A stretch of DNA of 64,000 nt from Solimonas sp. GTDB taxonomy: Bacteria; Pseudomonadota; Gammaproteobacteria; Nevskiales; Nevskiaceae. The position numbers and the translations under genes were made by a program. The notes below the pieces were generated by a model, which saw only the letters and a program-made list of their open reading frames with translations, was not told where the DNA came from and ran no database searches. The stretch covers positions 124,001 to 188,000 of the forward strand of contig JASBRP010000011.1 of assembly GCA_030149365.1 (NCBI GenBank), written 5' to 3'. Shown one piece after another: positions 17,670 through 26,023 of this stretch. The stretch's first letter is position 1; every line of letters starts with the position of its first letter.

Positions 17670-20111
17670 GTGAAATCAACTGAATCAGGCCATGTCCGGG
17701 CCGCAGCGCTGCTGCTGGCCGCCACCCTCGTGCCGGTCGTCGCCACCCCTGCGGTGGCGCAGGAACTGGCGGCGGCGCCCGCCGAGCGCGAGTACGCGAT
17801 TCCGGCCGGGCCGCTGAGCACGGCGCTGAGCCGCTTTGCGGCCGAGGCCGGGGTGCTGCTGTCCGTGGACGCGGAACTCACCCGAGGCAAGTCCAGCCCG
17901 GGCCTGCAGGGGCGCCATTCCGTGGGCGAGGGTTTCCGTGAGCTGCTGAAGGGCACCGGGCTGGTGACGGTGCCCGATGCCAGCGGCAGCGGCTTCCGCC
18001 TGGAGCAGGCGCCGGAGCCTGTGGCGCAGTTGCCGGCGGTGCCGGTGATTTCCACGGTGAGCGTTCCGGGCCAGCCCCTGCCGGACTACAAGGGCGGGCA
18101 GGTGGGCAGCGGCGCCGGGCTCGGCGTGCTGGGCCAGCGCGGCTTCCTCGATACGCCGTTCAACGTGGTCTCCTACACCGCGACGCTGATGCAGGACCAG
18201 CAGGCACAGAGCGTGGCCGACGTGGTGGCCAACGACCCCTCGGTGCGCAGCGTGTTCCAGCGCGGCAGCTATATCGACCACTTCACGGTGCGCGGATTCC
18301 GCGTGGCCAACAACAACCTGGGTTTCGGCGGGCTGTACGGCATCCTGCCGAGCCAGGTGGCGCCGATCGAAGGCGTGGAGCGGGTGGAGGTGCTCAAGGG
18401 CGCCAACACCTTCATTGGCGGTGCCGCGCCTCAGGGCGAGGCGAACATCTCCGGCAACATCAACCTGGTGCCGAAGCGCGCGGGCAGCGAACCGCTGACG
18501 GAGCTGACGGCGAGCTATGAGTCCGACTCGCTGCTCGGCACTCACCTGGATGTTGGCCGCCGCTTCGGAGAGGACCAGCGCTACGGCCTGCGCGTCAATG
18601 CGGTGCTGCGCGATGGCAATACCGCCATCGATAACCACGAGCAGCGTCTGGGCCAGCTCACCGCGGCTTTCGATGCGCGATTCGATGGTTTGCGCCTATC
18701 GGCGGATCTGGGATACCTGAAGCTCAAGGGCGGCTCGCAGCCATACTCGGTTGACGTGGCTGCGGGCTTGCCGATTCCGCGCGCGCCCGATGCCAGCCGC
18801 AACTACAACCAGCCCTGGGAATACGTGGAGGTTGAAGGCACGGTCTACGGCATGACTCGCATCGAAGCGGACTTGCCGCTGGGGATGACGGCTTATGCGG
18901 CTGCAGGCGGCCGCGATGAGAGCATGGAATTCCTCTACACCAATCCCCAGGTCATTGATACGGTCGGGACGTTCGATGCGGCGCCCTACGCGCTGCCCTG
19001 GTACGAGAAAGCGCTGAGTGGCGAGGTGGGCCTTCGCGGCAATGTGTCGACTGGACCGGTGTCCCACCAGTGGAATGTCGGCGTCACGCGGCTGGACCTG
19101 CGACGTGGCCTGCGGTTCGCTGTTCCCGGCCCTGGGTTCCAATCCAATCTTTATGCACCGGTGGATCAGCCCAAGCCGAATCTCGCCGGAATCTATGCCG
19201 ATCCGCACAAGACTTTCGACGCAGTCCTGACCAGTTATGTGGTGAGCGACACGCTGCATGTGCTGGAGGATCGCTTACAGCTGACGCTGGGCGCGCGCAT
19301 TCAGAAGATCGACGTAGCCAATTTCAGCGCGCTTACAGGCGCCCAGGGCGCACGTTATACGGACGACAAGATTACGCCGGCGGCGGGAATTTTGTTCAAG
19401 CCTCGCGAGAATCTCTCGCTATACCTCAACTATGTGGAAGGCCTGTCGCAGGGGCCGGTCGCGCCAAACGATGCAACCAATGGCGGCGAAGTTTTCGAGC
19501 CCTATGTCGCCAAGCAATATGAGGCTGGCCTGAAGGTGGATTGGGGCGGCTGGGCGACCACAATCGGCGTCTTTGAGTTGCGACAGCCGCAGGAGCTCGA
19601 TGTGCCGGTGGTTCCGCCGCCGGCAGCGGGGCTACCCAACTACACGTTTACGGTGGATGGCGAGCAACGGGTCCGAGGCATCGAATTCCAGGTATTCGGC
19701 GAGCCGCGAAAGGGCCTGAGGACGATTGGCGGACTGACCTTGATGGACGGCGAGCAGGTAAAAACAGAGGGGGGGCTGTTGAACGGCAAGACGGCACCGG
19801 GTGTGCCGGACGTGCAGGCCAACCTGAACCTGGAGTGGGATGTCCCGGCGCTGGTGGGATTCACCATCTGGCAGCGCACCCTGTATACCGCGTCTCAATA
19901 TCTCGACAAGGAAAACACCCAGAAGCTTCCGGACTGGACGCGCCTCGACGCCGGTGTCCGCCATCGCTTCACCCGCAGCGAAGGGCGTGACCTGGTGTTG
20001 CGCGCCAGCGTGGAGAACCTGCTGGACAAGGACTACTGGGTCTCCTCGGCACGCAGCCTGACGCTGAGCTCGCCGCGGACGTTGCTGGTGTCGGCCACAT
20101 ACGACTTCTGA
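17670..20111 (+). CDS. TonB-dependent siderophore receptor with STN signalling domain
   Basis: An 813-residue FecA/FpvA-type receptor. A signal peptide ends at AVAQE. The STN domain covers about residues 40-110 (IPAGPLSTALSRFAAEAGVLLS), the plug includes VANDPSVRS and FTVRGFR, and the barrel ends in the C-terminal ATYDF. The STN domain contacts FecR to induce the operon. I choose GTG 17670, which has AAGGGA seven bases upstream; the track begins at another GTG (17637). The likely substrate is a ferric siderophore or similar iron chelate, given its fecIR neighbours and the PepSY gene downstream. Confidence 0.9.
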   Translation: MKSTESGHVRAAALLLAATLVPVVATPAVAQELAAAPAEREYAIPAGPLSTALSRFAAEAGVLLSVDAELTRGKSSPGLQGRHSVGEGFRELLKGTGLVTVPDASGSGFRLEQAPEPVAQLPAVPVISTVSVPGQPLPDYKGGQVGSGAGLGVLGQRGFLDTPFNVVSYTATLMQDQQAQSVADVVANDPSVRSVFQRGSYIDHFTVRGFRVANNNLGFGGLYGILPSQVAPIEGVERVEVLKGANTFIGGAAPQGEANISGNINLVPKRAGSEPLTELTASYESDSLLGTHLDVGRRFGEDQRYGLRVNAVLRDGNTAIDNHEQRLGQLTAAFDARFDGLRLSADLGYLKLKGGSQPYSVDVAAGLPIPRAPDASRNYNQPWEYVEVEGTVYGMTRIEADLPLGMTAYAAAGGRDESMEFLYTNPQVIDTVGTFDAAPYALPWYEKALSGEVGLRGNVSTGPVSHQWNVGVTRLDLRRGLRFAVPGPGFQSNLYAPVDQPKPNLAGIYADPHKTFDAVLTSYVVSDTLHVLEDRLQLTLGARIQKIDVANFSALTGAQGARYTDDKITPAAGILFKPRENLSLYLNYVEGLSQGPVAPNDATNGGEVFEPYVAKQYEAGLKVDWGGWATTIGVFELRQPQELDVPVVPPPAAGLPNYTFTVDGEQRVRGIEFQVFGEPRKGLRTIGGLTLMDGEQVKTEGGLLNGKTAPGVPDVQANLNLEWDVPALVGFTIWQRTLYTASQYLDKENTQKLPDWTRLDAGVRHRFTRSEGRDLVLRASVENLLDKDYWVSSARSLTLSSPRTLLVSATYDF

Positions 20112-20151
20112 TCGCTGCATTGCCTGCCAGGGACGGCGGGCGAGATCCGGA

Positions 20152-21345
20152 ATGCGCGCACGTCTGTTGATGCTGCACCGCTGGCTGGGGCTGGCGACGG
20201 CGGTGTTCCTCGTCGTTGCCGGGCTCACCGGCGCCCTGCTGGCATTCGAGGAGCCGCTGGATCGCTGGCTGGCCCCGCATCTGTATCGGCCGCTGACGCA
20301 GCAAGGCCCGCTGGCGGCGCCGCAGCAACTGCGCGAGATCGCGGAGGCCCAGTTGGCGCCGCGGGCGCAGATCGACACCCTGCCGTTGCGGATCGAGACA
20401 CGCCGCAACGTGCGTTTTCCCGTGAGCGCGAGGACCGATCCCCAGACCGGCCAGCCCTTCCGGCTGGACTACGACGAGATCCATGTAGACCCGCGCAGCG
20501 GCGAGATCGTTGGCCGCCGTGATCGCGAGGCCCTGGTGCTGCGTGCGGAGAACCTGATGCCGCTGATGTTCAAGCTGCATCACTCGTTGGCGCTACCCGG
20601 CGTCTTCGGCGCGCTACTGCTCGGTGTGGTCGCATTGGCCTGGACGCTCGACTGCTTCATCGGCGCCGCACTGACACCGCCGCGTGCGCCGCCCCGATGG
20701 CGGCGCTGGTCCGCTGCCTGGCGCGTCAAACTGACCGCGGGCGGGGCCCGGGCGACCTATGACCTGCACCGTGCCGGCGGCCTGTGGCTATGGCTGGCAC
20801 TGCTGTTGTTTGCCTGGTCCAGCGTGATGTTCAACCTGAACGCCCAGGTCTACCGGCCGCTGATGGCTTTGTTCTTCGAGTTCGACGATTCCTGGTCTGC
20901 CGTTCCCGTGCGTGGCGATCCCGCACAGCCGCCGGCGCTCGACTGGAGCGCGGCGCATGCCGCGGGACAGAAGGCCATGGCCGAGCTGGCGCGGCAGCAA
21001 GGCTTCGTCGTGGACTGGGAGGATTCGCTGCGCCTGAACCGGGTGAAGCGTACCTACGCCTACTTGGTCCACAGCAGTGCGGATCTGCGCAGCGATGCCG
21101 GCAACACGGCGGTGCTGATCGACGCTGACAGCGGCGTGTCGCTGGGTCATTGGCTGCCGACCGGTGGCAAGGCCGGCAATACGGTGAGCAACTGGCTGGG
21201 CGCGCTGCACATGGCGCAGGTCTTCGGCTGGCCGTGGCGGGTCTTCGTGTTCGCGCTGGGATTGGCGACGGCGCTGCTGGCCATCACGGGTGTGTCGATC
21301 TGGTGGCGTAAGCGCCGACGCGGCGTGCGCCGCCGCCGGAGCTGA
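20152..21345 (+). CDS. PepSY-associated TM helix protein (siderophore/iron reductase type)
   Basis: A 397-residue inner-membrane protein with an N-terminal helix (LHRWLGLATAVFLVVAGLTG), a periplasmic PepSY-containing loop, a pair of helices around residues 145-170 and 205-230 with conserved His (KLHHSL, DLHRAGG), and a last helix before a basic tail. This architecture is common beside siderophore receptors and is thought to reduce or help release iron from the chelate in the periplasm. It begins 40 bases after the receptor stop and is probably cotranscribed. Confidence 0.86.
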   Translation: MRARLLMLHRWLGLATAVFLVVAGLTGALLAFEEPLDRWLAPHLYRPLTQQGPLAAPQQLREIAEAQLAPRAQIDTLPLRIETRRNVRFPVSARTDPQTGQPFRLDYDEIHVDPRSGEIVGRRDREALVLRAENLMPLMFKLHHSLALPGVFGALLLGVVALAWTLDCFIGAALTPPRAPPRWRRWSAAWRVKLTAGGARATYDLHRAGGLWLWLALLLFAWSSVMFNLNAQVYRPLMALFFEFDDSWSAVPVRGDPAQPPALDWSAAHAAGQKAMAELARQQGFVVDWEDSLRLNRVKRTYAYLVHSSADLRSDAGNTAVLIDADSGVSLGHWLPTGGKAGNTVSNWLGALHMAQVFGWPWRVFVFALGLATALLAITGVSIWWRKRRRGVRRRRS

Positions 21346-21689
21346 GTGACCCTTTGGCCGTTTTGCGTGGCTGAAATCTATTGAATTCCCGCTCGGCCGT
21401 TCGGAATAAGGGAATTCCCATGGCTGGAATAAAGATATTTCTTCATGAATAGCGCCGGAATGCTGCATATAGGCGTCAAATTTCAGCGGTATGACGGCAT
21501 TCTTATCGCCTTTTAAACACTGCATATATTTTGTTCTCAATGGTGTTGTTGCCGTTTTTCCTCCTCTGCAGAATCGAAGCAGCAGGGTGAAGTGGATGGG
21601 CTTTTTCACGGAAAGAAGAGCATGGCCAGGAAGGCCGCATCCACCCGCCATTCATCAACTCTTCGTGAAAATCATTCCAGGTGCGGAAC
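21346..21689. other. AT-rich intergenic region upstream of the rhodanese lipoprotein
   Basis: A 344-base gap, clearly richer in A and T than its surroundings and without a credible gene. It contains the palindrome listed separately near its left end and several TTTTA/ATATTTT runs around 21510-21540 that could be promoter elements for the lipoprotein. No terminator for the PepSY gene is evident. Confidence 0.55.
21383..21417. promoter_or_regulatory. Perfect inverted repeat GAATTCCC-N19-GGGAATTC
   Basis: Eight-base arms match exactly (21383-21390 and 21410-21417) about 270 bases upstream of the rhodanese lipoprotein ATG and 38 after the PepSY stop. Each arm contains the self-complementary GAATTC, so the site could bind two dimers. 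There is no T run, which argues against a terminator. Function unknown. Confidence 0.35.
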
Positions 21690-23222
21690 ATGCAGAAGAA
21701 TTCAAGATTGCCCCGGTTCATCAAGCTCGCCGTGACCGGCGTGGCCCTGAGCTGGCTTGCCGGTTGCGGTGGTGGCGGTGGGGGAGGCGAGGGCGCGTCC
21801 CTGCCGGACGCGGTGTCCGCCAAGGCGCTGACCAATACCTCGGCCGACAACTATGACCACAACCGCTGGGGCCTGATCGAGGCCGCCACGTTGCAGAGCT
21901 ACGCGGATAACTGGAAGACGGCAGATACCGCGGCCGCCACGCTGCCCCCCAACGGCCGTCCCGCTCACCTGGCGAGCACGGCGCGCCTGGTGGTGCTGCA
22001 GTTCAACGGTGCCAACCGGGCGGCCGGCGAGAACTACATACCGGCGAAGCCGGCCGACAACGTCTACTCCTACCGCATCGACGATTTCCGCTTCAACGAA
22101 ACGCGCGACACCGGGCTGATCTCCGCCAGCGTGCGCTACCAGGCCAGCGGCCCCAAGGCCGACTCCTGGCTGGCGCAGTACGGCATCGACCTGAGCCGTG
22201 ACTTCGTGGTGCTGGCCCAGGGCGAGAACTCGGCGGTGAACGGGTCCTTCTTCCAGGAACTGACGCGCGCCACCTACTGGCTCAACTATTGGGGCGCCGA
22301 CCCGAAGCGCATCGCCGTGCTCAACGGCACGCTGAAGCAGAACTACACCGGAACCCTGGTCAACACCCTCACGGCGGATAGCTCGGTGTCCAACGGCGGC
22401 TTCTCGGTGAAGTCGCTGCGGGTGGACAACACGGGGCTGACCATCGCACTGGAGGATTTCCTCAAGGTGGTGGATGCCAACCGCGCTGCCACGGGCGTGA
22501 TCCCGGGGCTCAACCAGCAGTTGATCATCGACGCCCGCCCCACCGCGCAGTTCAACCGCAGCACCAGCACGGCCTCGTTCTTCGACACCCACCCTGGCCA
22601 GTTCATCACCACCGCCTGGAACTCGGCGGGCGCTCCCAGCAACGATGCCACCGGCAAGGCCAAGAACTACGTGCTCTATGAGGGCCACGTGAAGGGCGCG
22701 GTCAGCTTCCCCTGGGCCACCTTGCTGACGGACACCGGCGGCAACAACTGGAAGTACAAGAGCAAGGCAGACCTGGCCACCATCTTTACCACCGCTGGCT
22801 ATGCGCCCACCGACAAGGACAGCAAGGTGATCATCTCGCAGTGCCGCACCAACTTCGAGGTGCAGGTGAACGGCTTCGCCGCGCGCCTGATCCTGGGCTA
22901 CCCCACGGTGTACTTCGACGGCTCGCTGGTGGAGTACGCCTCGCTGGTGTCCGGCCACCCGAATGCCGCGCTGAACCTGCTGCCGGCCGACCCGGCCTAC
23001 AAGTTCCGCACCGACACCGCCGCCCGCAGCCAGCGCTACGTGGCCGGCGCCACCGAGGCCGACGTGGCGACCACCACCGAGAGCGACAGCGGCGTGACGC
23101 CGTACAACGTGGCCAACGGCGCCGGAGCTGCCGACCGCAAGACCGCGGTGCCGGTGATCAACCGCAATGCCACCACCACGCGCAAGGCGATCGAGGAGGA
23201 TCGGGAGTACAAGCGGATCTGA
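21690..23222 (+). CDS. Rhodanese-domain outer lipoprotein (sulfurtransferase-like)
   Basis: A 510-residue lipoprotein. The signal peptide ends in LSWLAGC, followed by a glycine-rich linker. Two rhodanese-type halves follow. The second holds YEGHVKGAVSFPW and the active-site loop with SQCRTNFEV, where the Cys would carry the persulfide; the first half shows no Cys at the matching place, as in two-domain sulfurtransferases. Related lipoproteins occur near respiratory and oxyanion-reduction genes. Start at ATG 21690 with AGGTG before it; the track uses GTG 21681. A strong terminator follows at once, so it is monocistronic. Confidence 0.78.
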   Translation: MQKNSRLPRFIKLAVTGVALSWLAGCGGGGGGGEGASLPDAVSAKALTNTSADNYDHNRWGLIEAATLQSYADNWKTADTAAATLPPNGRPAHLASTARLVVLQFNGANRAAGENYIPAKPADNVYSYRIDDFRFNETRDTGLISASVRYQASGPKADSWLAQYGIDLSRDFVVLAQGENSAVNGSFFQELTRATYWLNYWGADPKRIAVLNGTLKQNYTGTLVNTLTADSSVSNGGFSVKSLRVDNTGLTIALEDFLKVVDANRAATGVIPGLNQQLIIDARPTAQFNRSTSTASFFDTHPGQFITTAWNSAGAPSNDATGKAKNYVLYEGHVKGAVSFPWATLLTDTGGNNWKYKSKADLATIFTTAGYAPTDKDSKVIISQCRTNFEVQVNGFAARLILGYPTVYFDGSLVEYASLVSGHPNAALNLLPADPAYKFRTDTAARSQRYVAGATEADVATTTESDSGVTPYNVANGAGAADRKTAVPVINRNATTTRKAIEEDREYKRI

Positions 23223-23238
23223 GCGGTTGATTGAAAAG

Positions 23239-23274
23239 AGGCGCGCCTGGGTGACCGGGCGCGCCTTTGCTTTT
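23239..23274 (+). terminator. Rho-independent terminator after the rhodanese lipoprotein gene
   Basis: A perfect nine-base stem (AGGCGCGCC paired with GGCGCGCCT, loop of ten) followed by TTGCTTTT. It begins 17 bases after the stop codon. It also separates this gene from the convergent flagellar operon on the other strand. Confidence 0.85.
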
Positions 23275-23284
23275 GAGTCGGCTG

Positions 23285-23533
23285 TCAGGCCCGCGTCGAA
23301 GAAGTTACTGGCGGCGCGGGTTTCTTGCCGTAGAAGCGTTCGGCAATCCTGAAAGCGAAGACTCCGAACACGATATGGAAGAGATTCTCCGGCAGGCCGA
23401 ATCCGGTGAGCCGGCGCAGAAGAAAGTGAGCGAGCAGCAGCCCCAGGAAGAGCGCCATGATGGCCACTCCCATCAGGATCATCTTGCCCACCTGCATGAC
23501 GGCGTGGTTGATCTGATCGTCGGTGCTTTTCAT
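23285..23533 (-). CDS. Small membrane protein of the flgAMN-ycgR cluster
   Basis: An 82-residue protein with one or two hydrophobic helices (MILMGVAIMALFLGLLLAHFLL and FHIVFGVFAF). It begins MKSTDDQINHAV. I do not recognise a family. It lies 30 bases after the YcgR-like gene on the same strand and could be its partner or just the operon end. The ATG at 23533 is preferred over 23563, though neither has a strong Shine-Dalgarno. Confidence 0.6.
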   Translation of the reverse strand: MKSTDDQINHAVMQVGKMILMGVAIMALFLGLLLAHFLLRRLTGFGLPENLFHIVFGVFAFRIAERFYGKKPAPPVTSSTRA

Positions 23534-23563
23534 GCCGGGTTCATCGCGTGCGCCGGGCTGCAT

Positions 23564-24280
23564 TCAGTGTGAGCGCCTGCCGCGCAACACCAGCCGCTGC
23601 AGCGCTGCGATCTCCGTCGAAAGCATCGCGTCCTGTGCGGGCGTCAGGTCCACCAGGCGCAGGCCCAGGCGCAGCTGGCCGTTGCGTTCGTGGCGGCTGC
23701 GGACTTCGGCGCGGGTCTGCAGGCTGGTGCCGGGCAGGCGCAGGACGCACTGCAGTTCTTCGCCCGGTGCGCCGCGTCCGCCGGTGACGACGGTGGCGGC
23801 GCCGCCGCGGGAGAGGTCGGCCAGCATGCCGCGGAAGACCATGCCGTCATGCGTGAATTGCGAGGCGGGCAGGGCGACGTTGGCGGGCAGGGCGATGCGG
23901 AAGGCGCCGCGGCGTTCGCGGTATTGCAGGCGCTCGGGGAAGCGCAGCTGCAGCAGGTCGCCGCTGCTGGCGAGCGTCGGGACTTCCACGCTGGTGCGGA
24001 AGACGAAGCGGCCGCCGTCGAGCTGGCCACTGATCAGCAGCGCGGTGCCGGGCGACAGCGGGATGTCGGGGAACGGGGCATCAATCAGCAGGCAGCCGCG
24101 CAGGGGCGAGACTTCCAGCAGCAGGCTGCTGCACTGCTCGCCTTCGCCGAGGCTCAGCGACAGCAGGCTGCGGGCATGCAGCACGCGGCCGAGCAGGGCG
24201 GCGATCTGGCGGCGGTCCTCGATGACGGCGGTGCGGTCGCGCTCCGCCGGGGGCTGTACGTGACTGGCGAGGGCGCTCAT
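23564..24280 (-). CDS. YcgR-like flagellar brake, PilZ domain
   Basis: A 238-residue protein with an N-terminal YcgR-type domain and a C-terminal PilZ domain. The c-di-GMP motifs are visible: RRGAFR (RxxxR) and DLSRGG (D/NxSxxG). On binding c-di-GMP such proteins contact the flagellar motor and slow or bias it. Sixteen bases downstream of flgN, in the class of late flagellar genes. Start at ATG 24280; the track's 24379 start runs into flgN DNA. Confidence 0.86.
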   Translation of the reverse strand: MSALASHVQPPAERDRTAVIEDRRQIAALLGRVLHARSLLSLSLGEGEQCSSLLLEVSPLRGCLLIDAPFPDIPLSPGTALLISGQLDGGRFVFRTSVEVPTLASSGDLLQLRFPERLQYRERRGAFRIALPANVALPASQFTHDGMVFRGMLADLSRGGAATVVTGGRGAPGEELQCVLRLPGTSLQTRAEVRSRHERNGQLRLGLRLVDLTPAQDAMLSTEIAALQRLVLRGRRSH

Positions 24281-24296
24281 CGGTGTGCGGACTCCG

Positions 24297-24767
24297 TCAG
24301 GCGCTGCCGAGGCGTTGGCCGCCGAGCGCGACGGCGCCGTAGCCGCTGCGGCCGTAGGTCTGCTGGGGCACGTCGCCACGCAGGTTGGCCAGGGTCTGGC
24401 GTACCTGGCGGTGGCGCACTTCGAGCACCATGGCGTTTTCCTGGTTGGCGCGCTGGCAGCGCTGGGCCAGCGTCTGCAGCTCTTCCCAGTCGGCGAGCAG
24501 GCGTGCGGCTTCGGGCAGGCGGGCGAAGTAGTCCTTGAGCGGACCCTCGGTGGCGCGCAGGCGCAGCATGGGTTCGCCGAGGCGGCGCAGGATTTCGGCG
24601 CTGCCGGCCTTGGCGGCGGTGACGCGTTCGAGCACGTCGGCGTCGTCGGCCAGCAGGGCCTGCTTTTCCGAATCCAGCGTCTGCAGCAGCTGTCGCGTGT
24701 GCTCGAGCTGCTGGCGCAGGTTCTCCGTCATCGGGAGGGGCTGCGGGGCCCAGGGGTTGTGGCTCAT
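24297..24767 (-). CDS. flgN: Flagella synthesis chaperone FlgN
   Basis: A 156-residue, highly helical protein of the FlgN family, the export chaperone for the hook-filament junction proteins FlgK and FlgL, both encoded in this window. Helical heptads run through RQLLQTLDSEKQALL and the C-terminal half. Its ATG overlaps the flgM stop (ATGA at 24764-24767), so flgM and flgN are translationally coupled. Position next to flgM supports the call more than any single motif. Confidence 0.85.
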   Translation of the reverse strand: MSHNPWAPQPLPMTENLRQQLEHTRQLLQTLDSEKQALLADDADVLERVTAAKAGSAEILRRLGEPMLRLRATEGPLKDYFARLPEAARLLADWEELQTLAQRCQRANQENAMVLEVRHRQVRQTLANLRGDVPQQTYGRSGYGAVALGGQRLGSA

Positions 24768-25081
24768 CGGGTGGCGAGCTCCCATTCAAACCGCGTGAGT
24801 TTCGAGGCGATGCGTTCCGCATTCACCTGGTAGCTGCCGTCGCGAACCTTGTCGCGCAGCTCGCTGACTTTCTTGAGATCCACGTCCGGCGCCTGCGAGG
24901 CGGCCTTGCCGGCCTGCGCCAGCATCTGGGCCTCGCCGGTGAGCTTCACCGACTCGGTCGGCAGCACGGCCGCGGCCGGCTTGCCGGTGGAGGCATTGGG
25001 CTGGGCGGCCTGCGCCTGGCGGGCACGGGCGGCGGCGGCGGGTCCCTGGGGACCGTAGGTGTTGTCGATCTTCGAGCTCAT
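24764..25081 (-). CDS. flgM: Anti-sigma-28 factor FlgM
   Basis: A 105-residue FlgM. The N-terminus is disordered (Ala/Gln-rich), then VKLTGEAQML, and the C-terminal sigma-binding helices contain VDLKKVSELRDKVRDGSYQVN, a FlgM hallmark. It holds FliA (sigma-28) inactive until the hook is finished and FlgM is exported. A sigma-28 promoter lies 34 bases upstream, so FlgM is under FliA feedback as in enterics and pseudomonads. Confidence 0.93.
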   Translation of the reverse strand: MSSKIDNTYGPQGPAAAARARQAQAAQPNASTGKPAAAVLPTESVKLTGEAQMLAQAGKAASQAPDVDLKKVSELRDKVRDGSYQVNAERIASKLTRFEWELATR

Positions 25082-25114
25082 GGCGGACCGCCTGGGGCAA
25101 GGGTACTGACCCTG

Positions 25115-25141
25115 TTAACGGCGCCTGCCGGGAAAACTTGA
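25115..25141 (-). promoter_or_regulatory. Sigma-28 (FliA) promoter of flgM
   Basis: On the minus strand, TCAA-N15-GCCGTTAA matches the FliA consensus (TAAA/TCAA-N15-GCCGATAA) with the right spacing. The -10 block ends 34 bases before the flgM ATG. Confidence 0.82.
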
Positions 25142-25157
25142 GGACTTCTGCAAAGCG

Positions 25158-25177
25158 GCCGACGGAAAGCCGTCGGC
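25158..25177 (-). terminator. Hairpin between flgA and flgM, likely flgA terminator
   Basis: An eight-base perfect stem (GCCGACGG/CCGTCGGC, four-base loop) lies just downstream of the flgA stop and upstream of the flgM promoter. On the minus strand it is followed by CGCTTTGC, only a weak T run, so termination may be partial or Rho-dependent. Confidence 0.45.
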
Positions 25178-25234
25178 GGGCCGCGGGTGACTGATTCACA
25201 TGGCTTTTCCGGGCGGTAAGCATGGCGCGCGCCG

Positions 25235-25912
25235 TTACAGGCGGACCTCGACCACACCGCCGCTGGTCACCTGTCCTTCCACCACCCGTCGAGAGCTGCT
25301 GTTCTCCACCGGGATGCGGTCGCCCTCGGCGCCGTCGCGCAGGGCCTTGCCCTGGCTGCGCACTTCCATGGCGCCGGCACGGCCGACGACGGTGACCAGG
25401 TCGCCGCGGCGCACGAGCTTCTGACCCTCCACCATGTCGGGAGTCAGGACGCTGCCGGCGGTGGCGGGGCGCCGCAGCTGGCGGCCGGCCAACTGCGCCG
25501 GGTCGCTGAAGTAACCATAAGGAAGGCTGGCGATGTCGCGCTCCTGCGCCACCAGCAGGCCGGTGCCGATGGCCTCGCCGCGCTGCGCGCCGCGGGCCAG
25601 GGTGAGTACGGGGCGGATGTCGGTGAGACGCACGCCGACGTAGACGGTCCAGGCGGCGGGTGCGCCGCAGCTGACGGCCACGCGCACCTGGCCGCCGCGG
25701 ATCGGCTCAGGCGCGCTGCGCAGGGCCTCGGCGCAGGCGGGCAGGCGCAGGCGGTCATCCAGCGCCAGGGCCTCGGCGCGGGCGCTGGGGGCGGCCTGGG
25801 CGAGCACGGTGGCGACGGCGGTGTCGCGCAGGGCGGCCAGCGGCTGCACGGCGTCGGCGGCCTGGGCCGGCAGGCTGGCGAGCAGGAGGATCAGGACGCT
25901 GGGGAGTTTCAT
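25235..25912 (-). CDS. flgA: P-ring assembly chaperone FlgA
   Basis: A 225-residue FlgA. A signal peptide (MKLPSVLILLLASLPAQA) leads to the periplasm, where FlgA helps FlgI form the P ring. The SAF domain is recognisable in the C-terminal half (RPATAGSVLTPDMVEGQKLVRRGDLVTVV). Start at ATG 25912; the track's 26023 start would run through the promoter region. A sigma-54 promoter lies upstream, divergent from cheV. Confidence 0.9.
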   Translation of the reverse strand: MKLPSVLILLLASLPAQAADAVQPLAALRDTAVATVLAQAAPSARAEALALDDRLRLPACAEALRSAPEPIRGGQVRVAVSCGAPAAWTVYVGVRLTDIRPVLTLARGAQRGEAIGTGLLVAQERDIASLPYGYFSDPAQLAGRQLRRPATAGSVLTPDMVEGQKLVRRGDLVTVVGRAGAMEVRSQGKALRDGAEGDRIPVENSSSRRVVEGQVTSGGVVEVRL

Positions 25913-25939
25913 GCGGGCTCCGGGGCTTGGTGGGGTAGA

Positions 25940-25955
25940 GGCAAGGCCTGTTCCA
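25940..25955 (-). promoter_or_regulatory. Sigma-54 promoter of flgA
   Basis: Minus-strand TGGAACAGGCCTTGCC fits the -24/-12 consensus, with GG and GC ten bases apart. It ends 28 bases upstream of the flgA ATG. Fits middle-class, FleQ/FleR-type activation known for this gene set in pseudomonads; no activator gene is in the window. Confidence 0.7.
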
Positions 25956-25975
25956 GCCGCGGGCTCGCAAAGCGC

Positions 25976-26002
25976 TAAAGAAATGCCGGCACCCGCCGAT
26001 AC
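25976..26002 (+). promoter_or_regulatory. Sigma-28 promoter of cheV
   Basis: TAAA-N15-GCCGATAC, one base off the FliA consensus with exact spacing, 22 bases upstream of the cheV ATG and divergent from the flgA sigma-54 site. Confidence 0.75.
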
Positions 26003-26023
26003 AGGCCGCATACGGAGACGCAC

